From Rhodospirillales bacterium (GTDB taxonomy: Bacteria > Pseudomonadota > Alphaproteobacteria > Micavibrionales > Micavibrionaceae), in NCBI GenBank assembly GCA_020638395.1, contig JACKIP010000009.1, positions 1-64,000 on the forward strand: 64,000 nt of DNA. The letters run 5' to 3'. The notes under the pieces were generated by a model. It made no database searches and was not told the origin of the DNA. It saw only the letters and a list, made by a program, of their open reading frames with translations. The translations under genes and the position numbers were made by a program. Positions 16,218 through 25,561 of this stretch are shown piece after piece (position 1 is the stretch's first letter; each line of letters starts with the position of its first letter).

Positions 16218-17798
16218 TTAGCGTTTTTTTCGTTTGTTAATCTTTTTCGTCACTCCGCGCTTGGAGCCCCCGCCAAGGCCTGCGAGGCCGGGCATGCCCA
16301 TTCCGCCCATAGGGGGCATGCCTCCCCCTAATCCGCCCAGACCTCCTAACCCGCCAAAACCTCCGGCGCTGCCTTTGTCAAACGGGTTCGGGCCGAGAAG
16401 AGACCCACCGCCGGCCTGTTGTTCTGCCTCCATCGCTTCATCAACCATGGCGGCATCTTTGCCGCTCATCAGGGATTTCATCTGCTTCATCATCCCACCC
16501 ATGCCCATTTTTTTCATGCGCTTCATCACGGTTTGCATTTGCATTTGTTGTTTGGCGAGGCGGTTAATATCGTTCACGGTGACTCCGGCCCCGGCGGCAA
16601 TTCTTTTTTTGCGGGAGGCATTGAGCAATTCAGGTTTTTCCCGTTCAGCTTTGGTCATCGACAGGATAATGGCTTCCTGCTTTTTAAAGATGCTATCGTC
16701 AACTCCCGCCGCTTCCAGCTGTCCCATCATATTGCCGAGCCCCGGCAACATCTTCATAATGGCTCCCATGCCGCCCATTTTTGACATCTGGCGGATTTGT
16801 GCCAGTAGGTCATTATAGTTAAACTGCCCTTTTTTAAACTGGGCCGCCATTTTTTCGGCTTCCTGCTGATCGACGGTTTCAGCGGCTTTTTCCACCAGAG
16901 ACACAATGTCTCCCATGCCCAGAATGCGGCTGGCGATCCGATCCGGGTGAAACGGTTCCAGCGCGTCCCATTTCTCGCCAGTTCCCAGCAATTTGATCGG
17001 GCGTCCTGTGACCGCTTTCATGCTCATGGCGGCCCCGCCTCTGGCATCGCCGTCAATCCGGGTCAGGACGGATCCGGTAATTCCAATTTTTTCGTGGAAA
17101 ATTCTGGCGGTATTGACGGCATCCTGCCCGGTCATAGCATCGACCACCAGCAGAGTTTCTACTGGTCTGGTCGCATTGCGGATTTGTACAACCTCCTCCA
17201 TCAGAACGTCGTCAATGGACAGGCGGCCCGCCGTATCCAGCATAACCACGTCATAGCCTTCCTTACGCCCGGTCTCCATGGCCCGTTTGGCGATTTCAAC
17301 CGGACTTTGCCCCTTGATGATCTCAAGTGTGGCAATACCGGTTTGCTCGCCCAGAGTTCTTAGCTGTTCCTGTGCCGCCGGGCGTGCCACGTCAAGCGAG
17401 GCCATCAGGACTTTTTTGCGCTGCTTATCAGTGAGGAATTTTGCAATTTTTGCCGTGGTTGTGGTTTTACCGGAGCCTTGCAGTCCGACCATCAGATAGG
17501 CCGACGGCGCCGGGCCGAATTCCAGCTCGGCTGTTTCATCGCCGAGCATTTCAATCATCGCATCATTAACGATTTTAACGACCTGTTGATCAGCGCGGAC
17601 ATTTTTAATCAGCGCTTCCCCAACGGCGCGTTCTTTGATTTTATCAATGAATTCCTTGACAACCGGCAGGGCGACGTCAGCTTCGAGCAGCGCCACGCGG
17701 ATTTCGCGGGCTGCCAGATCAACGTCTTTCTCGGTCAATGCTTTGCCGCGCAGACCGCCGAAAATCCCACCTAATTTTTCACTCAAAGATTCAAACAT
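16218..17798 (-). CDS. ffh: Ffh, signal recognition particle GTPase
   Basis: The 526-residue SRP54 homologue that targets inner-membrane proteins co-translationally. Domains in order: N domain (MFESLSEKLGGIF start), G domain with GLQGSGKTTT, DTAGR and TRIDGD, then the methionine-rich M domain that binds 4.5S RNA and signal sequences, and a Gly/Met/Pro-rich C-terminal tail. The start at 17798 is chosen by homology; the open frame continues 68 codons upstream but without family similarity. It heads the ffh-rpsP-rimM run. Confidence 0.96.
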   Translation of the reverse strand: MFESLSEKLGGIFGGLRGKALTEKDVDLAAREIRVALLEADVALPVVKEFIDKIKERAVGEALIKNVRADQQVVKIVNDAMIEMLGDETAELEFGPAPSAYLMVGLQGSGKTTTTAKIAKFLTDKQRKKVLMASLDVARPAAQEQLRTLGEQTGIATLEIIKGQSPVEIAKRAMETGRKEGYDVVMLDTAGRLSIDDVLMEEVVQIRNATRPVETLLVVDAMTGQDAVNTARIFHEKIGITGSVLTRIDGDARGGAAMSMKAVTGRPIKLLGTGEKWDALEPFHPDRIASRILGMGDIVSLVEKAAETVDQQEAEKMAAQFKKGQFNYNDLLAQIRQMSKMGGMGAIMKMLPGLGNMMGQLEAAGVDDSIFKKQEAIILSMTKAEREKPELLNASRKKRIAAGAGVTVNDINRLAKQQMQMQTVMKRMKKMGMGGMMKQMKSLMSGKDAAMVDEAMEAEQQAGGGSLLGPNPFDKGSAGGFGGLGGLGGLGGGMPPMGGMGMPGLAGLGGGSKRGVTKKINKRKKR

Positions 17799-18004
17799 AT
17801 TTTTCTCTTTTTTTACTATCAGGCCCCTTGATTTCTCTTGGGACGACAAAGCGGAACGACCGCACGGGGCGGTCTTAGTCGCTGCGTGCGGGATATCCGT
17901 AGACATTTGTTTTGCAACAATGTCGGTAATTTGGCTCTGGTTATGCCGGAAAAGGAGGGGGAAGTCAAGGAAATCTGTTGCATTTTTATGCGCTTTTATC
18001 AAAT

Positions 18005-18730
18005 ATGACCGGAATGTCCAGAGATCTTCACAAATTTCCGCGGCTCTATGTCTCTTCCCGTTTGCAGGTCGGGCAGGATATCGCGTTGACGTCCGATCAG
18101 GCGCATTATTTGAAGACAGTTCTGCGCCTGGAGGAGGGGGCTTCTGTGCGGGTGTTTAATGACCGTGACGGAGAGTTTTTGCTGCGGCTCCTGCCGGGCG
18201 GAAAAAAGCAGGCGGTGGGGATCTGTGAGGCACAGATAAAATCTCCTCCGGAGCATGTTCCGGAGGTCCATCTTTATTTTGCTCCGATCAAAAAGAACCG
18301 TCTGGATTTTCTGATTGAAAAAGCAGTCGAGTTGGGGGTGACGCAGTTTCATCCCGTTCTGAGCGAGCGGACGGACGTGCGCAAACTGAATGATGAGCGG
18401 GTGCGTGCACAAATCATCGAAGCTGCCGAGCAGTGCGAGCGTCTTGATCTGCCGCAGGTGCATGATCTGACTCCGTTGCCGGTTGCGGTGCGTGGGGCGC
18501 CTCACAATATATTTGCCGCTTTGGAGCGGGAGGATCATTTACCCTCTCTGAAAGCGCATCAGATTGCTTTTCCCGCGGCGGTTCTGATCGGACCGGAGGG
18601 AGGATTTACGCCGGATGAGGTGAATTTTTTAAGCGCGGAAAAGCATGTCATTCCGGTTTCTCTGGGGCCGCGTATTTTGCGCAGCGAGACGGCGGCGCTT
18701 AAAATGATATCCTGTTTATCCGACACGTAA
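18005..18730 (+). CDS. rsmE: RsmE, 16S rRNA m3U1498 methyltransferase
   Basis: SPOUT-class methyltransferase that modifies U1498 of 16S rRNA using SAM. About 241 residues: an N-terminal PUA-like domain beginning FPRLYVSSRL, then the knotted domain with KKNRLDFLIEKAVELGV, IGPEGGFTPDE and SLGPRILRSETAAL. The start is uncertain among ATG 18005, ATG 18014 and TTG 17978, because the nearest strong Shine-Dalgarno-like stretch (17953-17960) is too distant. It is divergent from ffh. Confidence 0.93.
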   Translation: MTGMSRDLHKFPRLYVSSRLQVGQDIALTSDQAHYLKTVLRLEEGASVRVFNDRDGEFLLRLLPGGKKQAVGICEAQIKSPPEHVPEVHLYFAPIKKNRLDFLIEKAVELGVTQFHPVLSERTDVRKLNDERVRAQIIEAAEQCERLDLPQVHDLTPLPVAVRGAPHNIFAALEREDHLPSLKAHQIAFPAAVLIGPEGGFTPDEVNFLSAEKHVIPVSLGPRILRSETAALKMISCLSDT

Positions 18731-18811
18731 AATTCCCTCTGGCGGAGGAAAATTTTTTGTAGGATAATTTTAAAAACTTTCTTTAATTTTTTGTGGGGAG
18801 ATCACCTGACA

Positions 18812-20287
18812 ATGTCATCACTTGCCTTGTTCGTGGTTTTATACATGCTGGTGTCAATCGGCATCGGGGTTTATGCCAGCCGGCGTGTCAAAGGGTCGGG
18901 GGATTATGTGGTGGCCGGGAGGTCTTTGCCGATTTATGTGACGATTGCGACGGTATTTGCGACATGGTTCGGGTCGGAATCTGTTTTGGGAATTCCTGCA
19001 ACCTTCATTGAAGAGGGGCTGGGGGGGACGATTGCTGATCCGTTCGGGGCGTCTCTTTGTCTGGTTTTTGTCGGGATATTCTTTGCGGCGCGCCTGTACA
19101 GGATGAAACTGCTGACCATCGGGGATTTTTATCGTCGCCGCTATGGCAATACGGTGGAAATTCTGGTTTCCCTTGCAATCTGTATCAGTTACCTCGGATG
19201 GGTTTCGGCGCAAATCGTGGCGTTGGGGCTTGTGATAAATATTGTTTCCGGCGATGCAATCTCGTTCGAGCTGGGCATGGTGATGGGAGTCTCTGTGGTC
19301 ATGTTCTATACAATCCTTGGCGGGATGTGGTCGGTGGCGCTGACCGACTTTTTCCAGATGGTGATTATTCTGGTGGGGCTGGTCAGTGTGGCGGTGATTG
19401 TGGCGGGAAGCTTTGACGGCGGCGCTCTGGAGGTTGTCGATCATGCGGTGGCACATGATAAATTCAATTTCTGGCCGGAGATGAATTTTGTCGCAATGAT
19501 CGGGTTTTTCGGGGCGTTTATTACCATGGCGCTGGGATCTGTTCCGCAACAGGACGTGTTTCAGCGGGTCATGTCTGCGAAAAATGAAAAAACAGCGGTT
19601 TATGGGACGGTTATCGGCGGGACCGCCTATTTTTTCTTTACATTTATTCCGATTTTTATCGTTTACGGGGCAACCATGCTGCATCCGGAACTGCTTGAGA
19701 AACATATGGGAGAGGGGGGCGATTATCAGAGGATTTTACCGGAGTATATTCTGGGGAATGTTCCGTTTCCTATTCAGGTCCTGTTTTTCGGGGCATTACT
19801 ATCTGCGGTCATGTCGACGGCTTCCGGGACGTTGCTGGCACCCTCTGCCGTGATTGCCGAAAATATTTTGAAGCATCTGTTTAAAATCAGGGAAGAAAAC
19901 CTGCTGCTGGTGCTGCGTTTGACGGTCTTTTGTTTTGGGTTGGTGGTGTTGCTTTACGCCTACCTGAGTTCCTCGGCCGGATTGTCTATTTTTGAAATGG
20001 TGGAAAATGCTTATCTGGTGACGCTGTGCGGCGCGTTTGTTCCTCTGGCGGCCGGAGTTTACTGGAAGCGTGCCAACAATAAGGGTGCGTTGATGTCGAT
20101 TGCGCTGGGTGTGATAAGCTGGGCAGTTCTGGAGGGGGTAAATGTACAGGTGATGGCGGCCGGCGGTGAAGAATTAATGATTCCGCCGCAAGTTGTCGGG
20201 CTATTTATGGCGATCATTGGGATGATTGTGGGCAGCTACCTGCCGCAAAAAGGTCACACTCACGAAAAAAAATTTCAAGAAGAGTAA
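18812..20287 (+). CDS. Sodium:solute symporter family transporter
   Basis: A 491-residue inner-membrane transporter of the SSS family, with about 12-13 hydrophobic segments. Family marks are SGDYVVAGRSLPIYVTIATVFATW near the N terminus (split: GDYVVAGR, then ATWFGSES), and ALLSAVMSTASGTLLAPSAVIAENI in the middle (key residues AVMSTASG). The ATG at 18812 is preferred over the upstream GTG at 18791; GGGGAG lies 11 bases before it. The solute is not evident. Neighbours (rsmE and capsule export genes) give no substrate hint. Confidence 0.88.
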   Translation: MSSLALFVVLYMLVSIGIGVYASRRVKGSGDYVVAGRSLPIYVTIATVFATWFGSESVLGIPATFIEEGLGGTIADPFGASLCLVFVGIFFAARLYRMKLLTIGDFYRRRYGNTVEILVSLAICISYLGWVSAQIVALGLVINIVSGDAISFELGMVMGVSVVMFYTILGGMWSVALTDFFQMVIILVGLVSVAVIVAGSFDGGALEVVDHAVAHDKFNFWPEMNFVAMIGFFGAFITMALGSVPQQDVFQRVMSAKNEKTAVYGTVIGGTAYFFFTFIPIFIVYGATMLHPELLEKHMGEGGDYQRILPEYILGNVPFPIQVLFFGALLSAVMSTASGTLLAPSAVIAENILKHLFKIREENLLLVLRLTVFCFGLVVLLYAYLSSSAGLSIFEMVENAYLVTLCGAFVPLAAGVYWKRANNKGALMSIALGVISWAVLEGVNVQVMAAGGEELMIPPQVVGLFMAIIGMIVGSYLPQKGHTHEKKFQEE

Positions 20288-20390
20288 AAAAATGACATTG
20301 GCGACTTGCCAAGACTCTGGAAACACAAGTAAAATAAAATAGATATTCTATTACCAAATCGGGTGTTCACCCATTCTAAATGGTTTTACT

Positions 20391-20984
20391 TTGAAAAAGT
20401 TTGGTTTTCTCGCACTGAGTTTCTGTGTGTGCCTCCAGTTATTTGGATGTGTACAGGGAGCTCTTGTGCCTGATTCGCAATCAGTGTCCGGCGGACCAGC
20501 CGCGGCAGACGGAAAGGGTGCGGATCGTTTATATAAACTAAGTCCCGGCGATAGCATCTCAGTTAGTGTTTATGGGGAAAAGGATCTGTCCGGCACATTT
20601 AATATCAATGGGGACGGCGCGGTTTCTTTTCCATTGATCGGGATCGTTCGCCTGGAAAATCTGAATGCTTACGAAGCGCAGCTTTTGCTGGAACAAAAAC
20701 TGAAAGAAGGATATCTGCGGGACCCGTCTGTCTCTGTTGAAATTATGGATTACCGGCCATTTTCGGTTCTGGGTGAAGTCAATTCTGCCGGAAACTATAA
20801 ATTTTCCGAAGGACTTGTTGTGGCAGATGCGATTGCGCTCGCCGGAGGGTTTACTTACCGGGCGCAAAGAGATCAGTTTGAAGTGCTGCGCCGGTCGGAA
20901 TCCGGCTGGCAACGGGTTTTTATCGGTGTGGGTGATTCTGTGTATCCGGGCGATGTTCTCTATGTACGGGAGAGATTGTTCTGA
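20391..20984 (+). CDS. Wza-like polysaccharide export lipoprotein
   Basis: A 197-residue outer-membrane polysaccharide export protein. The N terminus is a lipoprotein signal with lipobox LFGC (Cys20). Residues 50-125 are the poly_export domain (LYKLSPGDSISVSVYGEKDL), followed by an SLBB segment (FSVLGEVNSAGNYKF). The only suitable start is TTG at 20391, with no clear Shine-Dalgarno. Two small inverted repeats at 20361-20372 and 20371-20383 lie just before it. Its stop overlaps the next start by one base (TGATG), so export protein and kinase are coupled. It is shorter than Wza and lacks the C-terminal helix that spans the outer membrane. Confidence 0.9.
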   Translation: MKKFGFLALSFCVCLQLFGCVQGALVPDSQSVSGGPAAADGKGADRLYKLSPGDSISVSVYGEKDLSGTFNINGDGAVSFPLIGIVRLENLNAYEAQLLLEQKLKEGYLRDPSVSVEIMDYRPFSVLGEVNSAGNYKFSEGLVVADAIALAGGFTYRAQRDQFEVLRRSESGWQRVFIGVGDSVYPGDVLYVRERLF

Positions 20985-23317
20985 TGAGTGATATTGTACA
21001 TACAGACGGGGATTTCGCAGAGCGCGCAGAAAGTGGGCGTTCGGAGTATGGTCCGGCCGTGACGCAGCAACAGCCGCGGCAGCTTGATCGCGATCTTTCA
21101 ACCGATATAGATCTGCGCGATTTTCTGTTTATGCTCTGGCGGCGCAAAGCGTTGATTGCGTTGATTGTGATTGTATTTTTGGCCCTCGGATGGATGGGGC
21201 TCAGCTTTATCAAGCCGCGCTATACGGCCGAGGCCATGGTGAAAATCCAGAATATGTCGGATTCCAAAGCGGCGGAACTGACGCAGCTGGTTGCCAATTT
21301 CAAGCTTGATAACACCGTTATTCTGAGTGAGGTCGAGGTGATCCGCTCGCGGTCTTTAGCCCGGAAAGTGATACAAAAGTACGGGCTGGTCTCTGACCGG
21401 GAGTTAAATCCGTTGATGGATCATCTAAAATCCTCTTCCTCCAACCGTCAATATCGGGCTGAAACGGCAACCGGGTTTAAATCTCTGTCTTTGGATGGTC
21501 ATAAAACAGAAGAGCTGCAACTAAAGGAAATGCCGCCGGAAGTAACCGACCGCCTGATGGGAGTGATTGTCAATAACTTCCTGATGAATGTCAAAGTGTA
21601 CCCGGTGACCGGCTCTCACGTTATTCAGGTGGAATATACATCTTCCGATCCGGTAAAGGCTGCCCGTATTACCAACGCTTTGATTGACAGTTATCTCGAT
21701 CAGCGTCTGGAAGAAAAATTTGCGGACTCCCAGAAAGTCACCGGGTGGCTGGAAGAGCGTCTGGCAACTTTGCGGGAACAGGTGCGTGCCTCGGAAGCTG
21801 CCGTTGAAAAATACCGGAATGAGAAAAATCTCGTTGTGGGCTCCCGTGCCGAAATTACGGCGCAGCGTTTGTCCGAGCTGAATACGCAGCTTGTTGTTGC
21901 CAAAGCGAAACAGGCGGAAGCGCGGGCACGCCTGAGTCAGATTGAAGATGCACGTAAAAATCCATTACGGTTGCAATCGGCCTCCGAGGTTTTGGGGTCT
22001 AATCTGATTTCACAGTTGAAAATGCGCGAAGCTGACTTGCAGCGCAATCTGGCCGAGCTTTCCGAGCGTTACGGACCAAAGCATCCGGCGATTATCAATG
22101 CCAGGAAAGAAGTCTCTGATGTTCGTCTTAAGATTGATGAAGAGATTGAAGCCGTCTTGCAAGGAATTGGCAATGAGGAAGAAGTCGCCGGGGCCCGCGT
22201 GGAGGCTTTGGAGAAGGAATTATCCGAGATTGAGGGCGTTCGTTCTCAGGAAAATGAAGATATGATCCGTCTGCGGGAGCTGATGCGCGATGCAGAGGCA
22301 AACCGGTTGATCTATGAAACGTTCATGGAAACCAATAAACGTTCGGACGACCAGGAAAAATTGCAGGAGCCGGAAGCCGATATTATTTCCTATGCAACCG
22401 TACCGGCGGAGCCGTCCTATCCCAACCGGCCACTGTTTTTATCTCTGACCGCTGCCGTGGCTCTGTTTTTCAGTATTGGTATTTGTTTACTGTTGGAAAA
22501 ATTCGATAATGCGTTCCGTAGCGCCGGGCAATTGGAAGCGGTGACCGGACTGTCCTGTTTTGCGCTGATCCCGGCGATTGAAAGAATTCCACAGGGAGAG
22601 CTGGCGAATTATATCATCAGCAAGCCGGCGTCAAATCTGGCGGAGGCCGTCCGGACCTTGAGAACGGTATTGCGGCTGCGCGGGAATTCTGCCGGAAATA
22701 GTGGCGAAGATGCCCGTCCGCGTGTGGTGTCTGTTACCTCCTCCTTTCCAGGAGAGGGTAAATCAACTTTATCTGCATGGCTGGCCCGAATTTCTGCCAA
22801 GTCCGGCGAGCGGGTGCTGCTGATTGACGGGGACTTGCGCCGTCCTTCTGTCCACAAGCTGATTGGCGCGCGCGGAGATAAAACGATTGTGGAATATTTG
22901 ACCGGACAAGCCAAGCTTGATCAGATTATCGAAAAAGATTCTGTAACCGGTCTGCATATGATCTATGCCCGCTCGGTTCCGAACAGCGCGCTGGACCTGA
23001 TCGAGTCCAAAAGGATGAAAAATCTTCTGGAAAGCCTCCGTAAAGCATATGATCTGATTATTATTGATACTCCGGCCTGTCTGGCGGTGTCCGATGCTCG
23101 TGTTCTTGCCACGCTTTCCGACCAGACACTCTACTGTGTGCACTGGGACAAAACAGCGCGGGAGATTGTGACCACCGGAGTCAAACAGTTTACAGATATG
23201 GGATATCAGACCATGTCAACGGTTCTGACGAATGTTGACGTTCATAAACATGCCAAATATGGCTATGGTGATACGCCCTATTATTACAAGCAGTATAAAG
23301 AATATTATCAAAATTAA
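20984..23317 (+). CDS. Wzc-type bacterial tyrosine autokinase/polysaccharide co-polymerase
   Basis: A 777-residue inner-membrane protein fusing a Wzz chain-length domain with a BY-kinase domain. TM1 is near residues 52-72 after LRDFLFMLWRRK; a long periplasmic coiled coil follows; TM2 is near residue 485. The kinase carries Walker A SSFPGEGKST (K593), Walker A' LLIDGDLRRP (D615, D617) and Walker B LIIIDTPA (about D695). The last 19 residues contain eight tyrosines, the autophosphorylation cluster expected of active BY-kinases. Together with the Wza-like lipoprotein it forms the export machinery for a capsule or exopolysaccharide. The synthesis genes are not in this window apart from a GT4 enzyme at 31625. 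Confidence 0.93.
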   Translation: MSDIVHTDGDFAERAESGRSEYGPAVTQQQPRQLDRDLSTDIDLRDFLFMLWRRKALIALIVIVFLALGWMGLSFIKPRYTAEAMVKIQNMSDSKAAELTQLVANFKLDNTVILSEVEVIRSRSLARKVIQKYGLVSDRELNPLMDHLKSSSSNRQYRAETATGFKSLSLDGHKTEELQLKEMPPEVTDRLMGVIVNNFLMNVKVYPVTGSHVIQVEYTSSDPVKAARITNALIDSYLDQRLEEKFADSQKVTGWLEERLATLREQVRASEAAVEKYRNEKNLVVGSRAEITAQRLSELNTQLVVAKAKQAEARARLSQIEDARKNPLRLQSASEVLGSNLISQLKMREADLQRNLAELSERYGPKHPAIINARKEVSDVRLKIDEEIEAVLQGIGNEEEVAGARVEALEKELSEIEGVRSQENEDMIRLRELMRDAEANRLIYETFMETNKRSDDQEKLQEPEADIISYATVPAEPSYPNRPLFLSLTAAVALFFSIGICLLLEKFDNAFRSAGQLEAVTGLSCFALIPAIERIPQGELANYIISKPASNLAEAVRTLRTVLRLRGNSAGNSGEDARPRVVSVTSSFPGEGKSTLSAWLARISAKSGERVLLIDGDLRRPSVHKLIGARGDKTIVEYLTGQAKLDQIIEKDSVTGLHMIYARSVPNSALDLIESKRMKNLLESLRKAYDLIIIDTPACLAVSDARVLATLSDQTLYCVHWDKTAREIVTTGVKQFTDMGYQTMSTVLTNVDVHKHAKYGYGDTPYYYKQYKEYYQN

Positions 23318-23388
23318 GTTTTTTGTAGTTTTGCTTGTAAAAACATCCATCTGCATTATCTTATAAGAAAATTTTAGATGAGGATTTT

Positions 23389-24636
23389 ATGACCGACATT
23401 CTTGTACCCACCCTTGGCGAGTCCGTAAGTGAAGCAATTATTGCCAGATGGCTGAAAAAGGAAGGGGAGTCTGTTGCGGCAGATGAAGCGATTGTGGAGC
23501 TGGAAACAGATAAGGTAACTCTGGAAGTCAATGCCCCGGAAGCCGGGGTCATCCGTAAGATCATCGCCGGGGAAGGGGCCACGGTTGAGGTCGGAGCGGT
23601 TCTTGGTCAGATGGAGGCGGGCGGTTCTGCTGCGGCATCTTCTAAATCTGCTGCAGCAGCAACGGCGGCGCAACCTGAGAAAACAGCTGCTTCTCCTGCA
23701 ACAACGGAAGGAGATGACCAGAAGTTATCTCCGGCTGTGCGCAAAATGATCGAAGATAACAAGCTTGATGCTGCGCTGATATCCGGTACGGGGAAAGATG
23801 GCCGGATTATCAAGGAAGACGTTTTGAATTTTATGGAGAGCGGTAAGGGTGCAGCAAAACCATCTGCTGCGGCTCCCGCGCCTGCAGCAGCACCGGCACC
23901 GGTAACATTGTCCGGCCCGTCCCGCGAGGTTGCGGCCCGTGAAGAAAAAGTGCCGATGACGAAATTGCGGCAGACGATCGCCAATCGTCTGAAGCAGGCG
24001 CAAACAACGGCGGCGATCCTGACAACCTTTAACGAGGTCGATATGACCAATGTTATGGCGTTGCGCAATGAGTATAAGGAGCAGTTTGAAAAGAAACACG
24101 GAGTCAAGCTGGGCTTTATGTCTTTCTTCGTCAAAGCTGTGATTAACGCTTTGCGGGAGTTTCCGGCTGTGAATGCGGAGATCAGCGGCACGGACATTAT
24201 TTACAAAAATTATTACAACATCGGGGTTGCGGTCAGCACGCCGCAGGGCTTGATTGTGCCGGTGGTGCGGGATGCCGATCAGAAAAATTTTGCACAAATC
24301 GAGGCGGAAATTATTGATCTTGGCAGCCGGGCACGTGATGGACGGCTCTCCATGACCGAGATGCAGGGAGGAACCTTTACCATTACAAATGGCGGAGTTT
24401 TTGGCTCCCTGATGTCCACGCCCATTCTGAATACGCCGCAATCGGCGATTTTGGGGATGCACAAAATTCAGAAACGTCCGATGGTGATGCCTAATGGAGC
24501 GATTGAAGCGCGACCGATGATGTATCTGGCGCTGTCCTACGATCACCGGATGGTTGATGGTCGCGATTCTGTCTCTTTCCTGGTGCGCGTCAAGGAAGGA
24601 ATCGAAGATCCGCAACGGTTGATGCTGGAAATCTGA
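23389..24636 (+). CDS. sucB: SucB, dihydrolipoyl succinyltransferase (2-oxoglutarate dehydrogenase E2)
   Basis: E2 core of the 2-oxoglutarate dehydrogenase complex of the TCA cycle, 415 residues. The lipoyl domain has the modified lysine K42 in ETDKVTLE. An Ala/Pro linker leads to the peripheral subunit-binding domain (LSPAVRKMIEDNKLDA), a second Ala/Pro linker, and the catalytic domain with YDHRMVDGRDSV (catalytic His and Asp). The sucA and lpd genes that usually flank it are absent; neighbours are the BY-kinase gene and purQ. Confidence 0.94.
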   Translation: MTDILVPTLGESVSEAIIARWLKKEGESVAADEAIVELETDKVTLEVNAPEAGVIRKIIAGEGATVEVGAVLGQMEAGGSAAASSKSAAAATAAQPEKTAASPATTEGDDQKLSPAVRKMIEDNKLDAALISGTGKDGRIIKEDVLNFMESGKGAAKPSAAAPAPAAAPAPVTLSGPSREVAAREEKVPMTKLRQTIANRLKQAQTTAAILTTFNEVDMTNVMALRNEYKEQFEKKHGVKLGFMSFFVKAVINALREFPAVNAEISGTDIIYKNYYNIGVAVSTPQGLIVPVVRDADQKNFAQIEAEIIDLGSRARDGRLSMTEMQGGTFTITNGGVFGSLMSTPILNTPQSAILGMHKIQKRPMVMPNGAIEARPMMYLALSYDHRMVDGRDSVSFLVRVKEGIEDPQRLMLEI

Positions 24637-24640
24637 TATA

Positions 24641-24739
24641 GAGCCTTCTGAAAAAGCCAGGACTCGTCATCCTGAGCCATAGGCGAAGGATCTTAACGTT
24701 TGGAAACAAAAGATTCTTCGCTGCGCTCAGAATGACGGG
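24641..24739. repeat. Dispersed palindromic element A, copy 2 (ends degraded)
   Basis: Same inner arms as copy 1: CGTCATCCTGAGCC on the left and GCTCAGAATGACG on the right, with GAAGGATC and GATTCTTCGCT flanking the loop. The outer 16-base arms are decayed (GAGCCTTCTGAAAAAG on the left only). It lies between the convergent sucB and purQ genes. Confidence 0.75.
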
Positions 24740-24791
24740 GGAGTAAGAGAACTCTCTATCCTCTGCGTCTCTGCGGTTAAAAATCAATATG

Positions 24792-24820
24792 GATCACACG
24801 CACAAGGCATGTGATGACGG
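24792..24820. repeat. Dispersed hairpin repeat B, copy 2
   Basis: GATCACACGC-ACAAG-GCATGTGATGACGG: arms pair over nine bases with one mismatch. The left GTCAT part of copy 1 is missing. It lies in the sucB-purQ gap after element A copy 2; between them is a short CTCTGCGTCTCTGCGGTTAA stretch with no clear function. Confidence 0.7.
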
Positions 24821-24852
24821 CCTGAAAGCTTGTCATTCTCGTAGGTTTCGGC

Positions 24853-25527
24853 CTAAAGGGACTCCAGCAGGTTTTTGAAGAACGGCCGGGCGGACTGGTT
24901 GATCTGATGATCCAGCGTGGCATTTTCCGGATGCGGCATCATGCCCAGAATAGTTTTGCTGCGGTTGTAAATGCCGGCAATATTCAGGACAGACCCGTTT
25001 GGATTCGATTCCGGCGTGACATCGCCGTTTTCGTTGCAGTATTCAAATGCAATGGAATCAGTGTCTTGCAGGTCTTTTAGGATGGCATCATTTGCAAAAT
25101 AATTACCTTCCCCGTGTGCGACTGGCACGGATATTATATCTCCCCGATGTAAATAACCGTTTTGCGCTTTATATTTCAGGTGCGTGTTTTTGCAGATGAA
25201 TTTCAGAGAATTATTGCGCAGCAAAGCTCCGGGCAGCAATCCGGCTTCGATCATAATCTGGAACCCGTTACAGACCCCGAATACCCGAACGCCGCGTTCG
25301 GCTTTTTTGACGACATCCTGCATGATCGGAGATTTGGCCGCCATGGCACCACACCGCAGGTAATCCCCATGAGAAAATCCGCCGGGCAGAACAATCAGAT
25401 CTGGAGATCCAATATCTGTTTCCTTGTGCCAGATCATGCGGATATTAGAGGCTCCGGCCTGCCGCAGGGCTTGTGCCATATCTTGCTCGCGGTTGGTGCC
25501 GGGAAAAATCAGGAGGGCAATATCCAT
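24853..25527 (-). CDS. purQ: PurQ, phosphoribosylformylglycinamidine synthase glutaminase subunit
   Basis: A 224-residue class I glutamine amidotransferase that supplies ammonia to PurL for FGAM synthesis. The nucleophile is Cys86 in FGVCNGFQ; the His/Glu pair is in MPHPENAT near the C terminus. LIFPGTNRE and LPGGFSHGDYLR are standard PurQ segments. Neither purS nor purL is next to it, so the purine genes of this organism are scattered (purE, purQ and purA are all separate in this window). Confidence 0.95.
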   Translation of the reverse strand: MDIALLIFPGTNREQDMAQALRQAGASNIRMIWHKETDIGSPDLIVLPGGFSHGDYLRCGAMAAKSPIMQDVVKKAERGVRVFGVCNGFQIMIEAGLLPGALLRNNSLKFICKNTHLKYKAQNGYLHRGDIISVPVAHGEGNYFANDAILKDLQDTDSIAFEYCNENGDVTPESNPNGSVLNIAGIYNRSKTILGMMPHPENATLDHQINQSARPFFKNLLESL

Positions 25528-25561
25528 GTTACATTACGATCTGTTTGAGCGGTTAAATACT

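Noticed and set aside
17858..17874. Hairpin GACCGC-ACGGG-GCGGTC near ffh as a possible 4.5S RNA or terminator
   Set aside because: It lacks the conserved SRP RNA tetraloop region and a T-run; too short to support an RNA gene.
17799..18002. N-terminal extension of ffh
   Set aside because: The 68 extra codons have no Ffh similarity and cover the divergent promoter region with rsmE.
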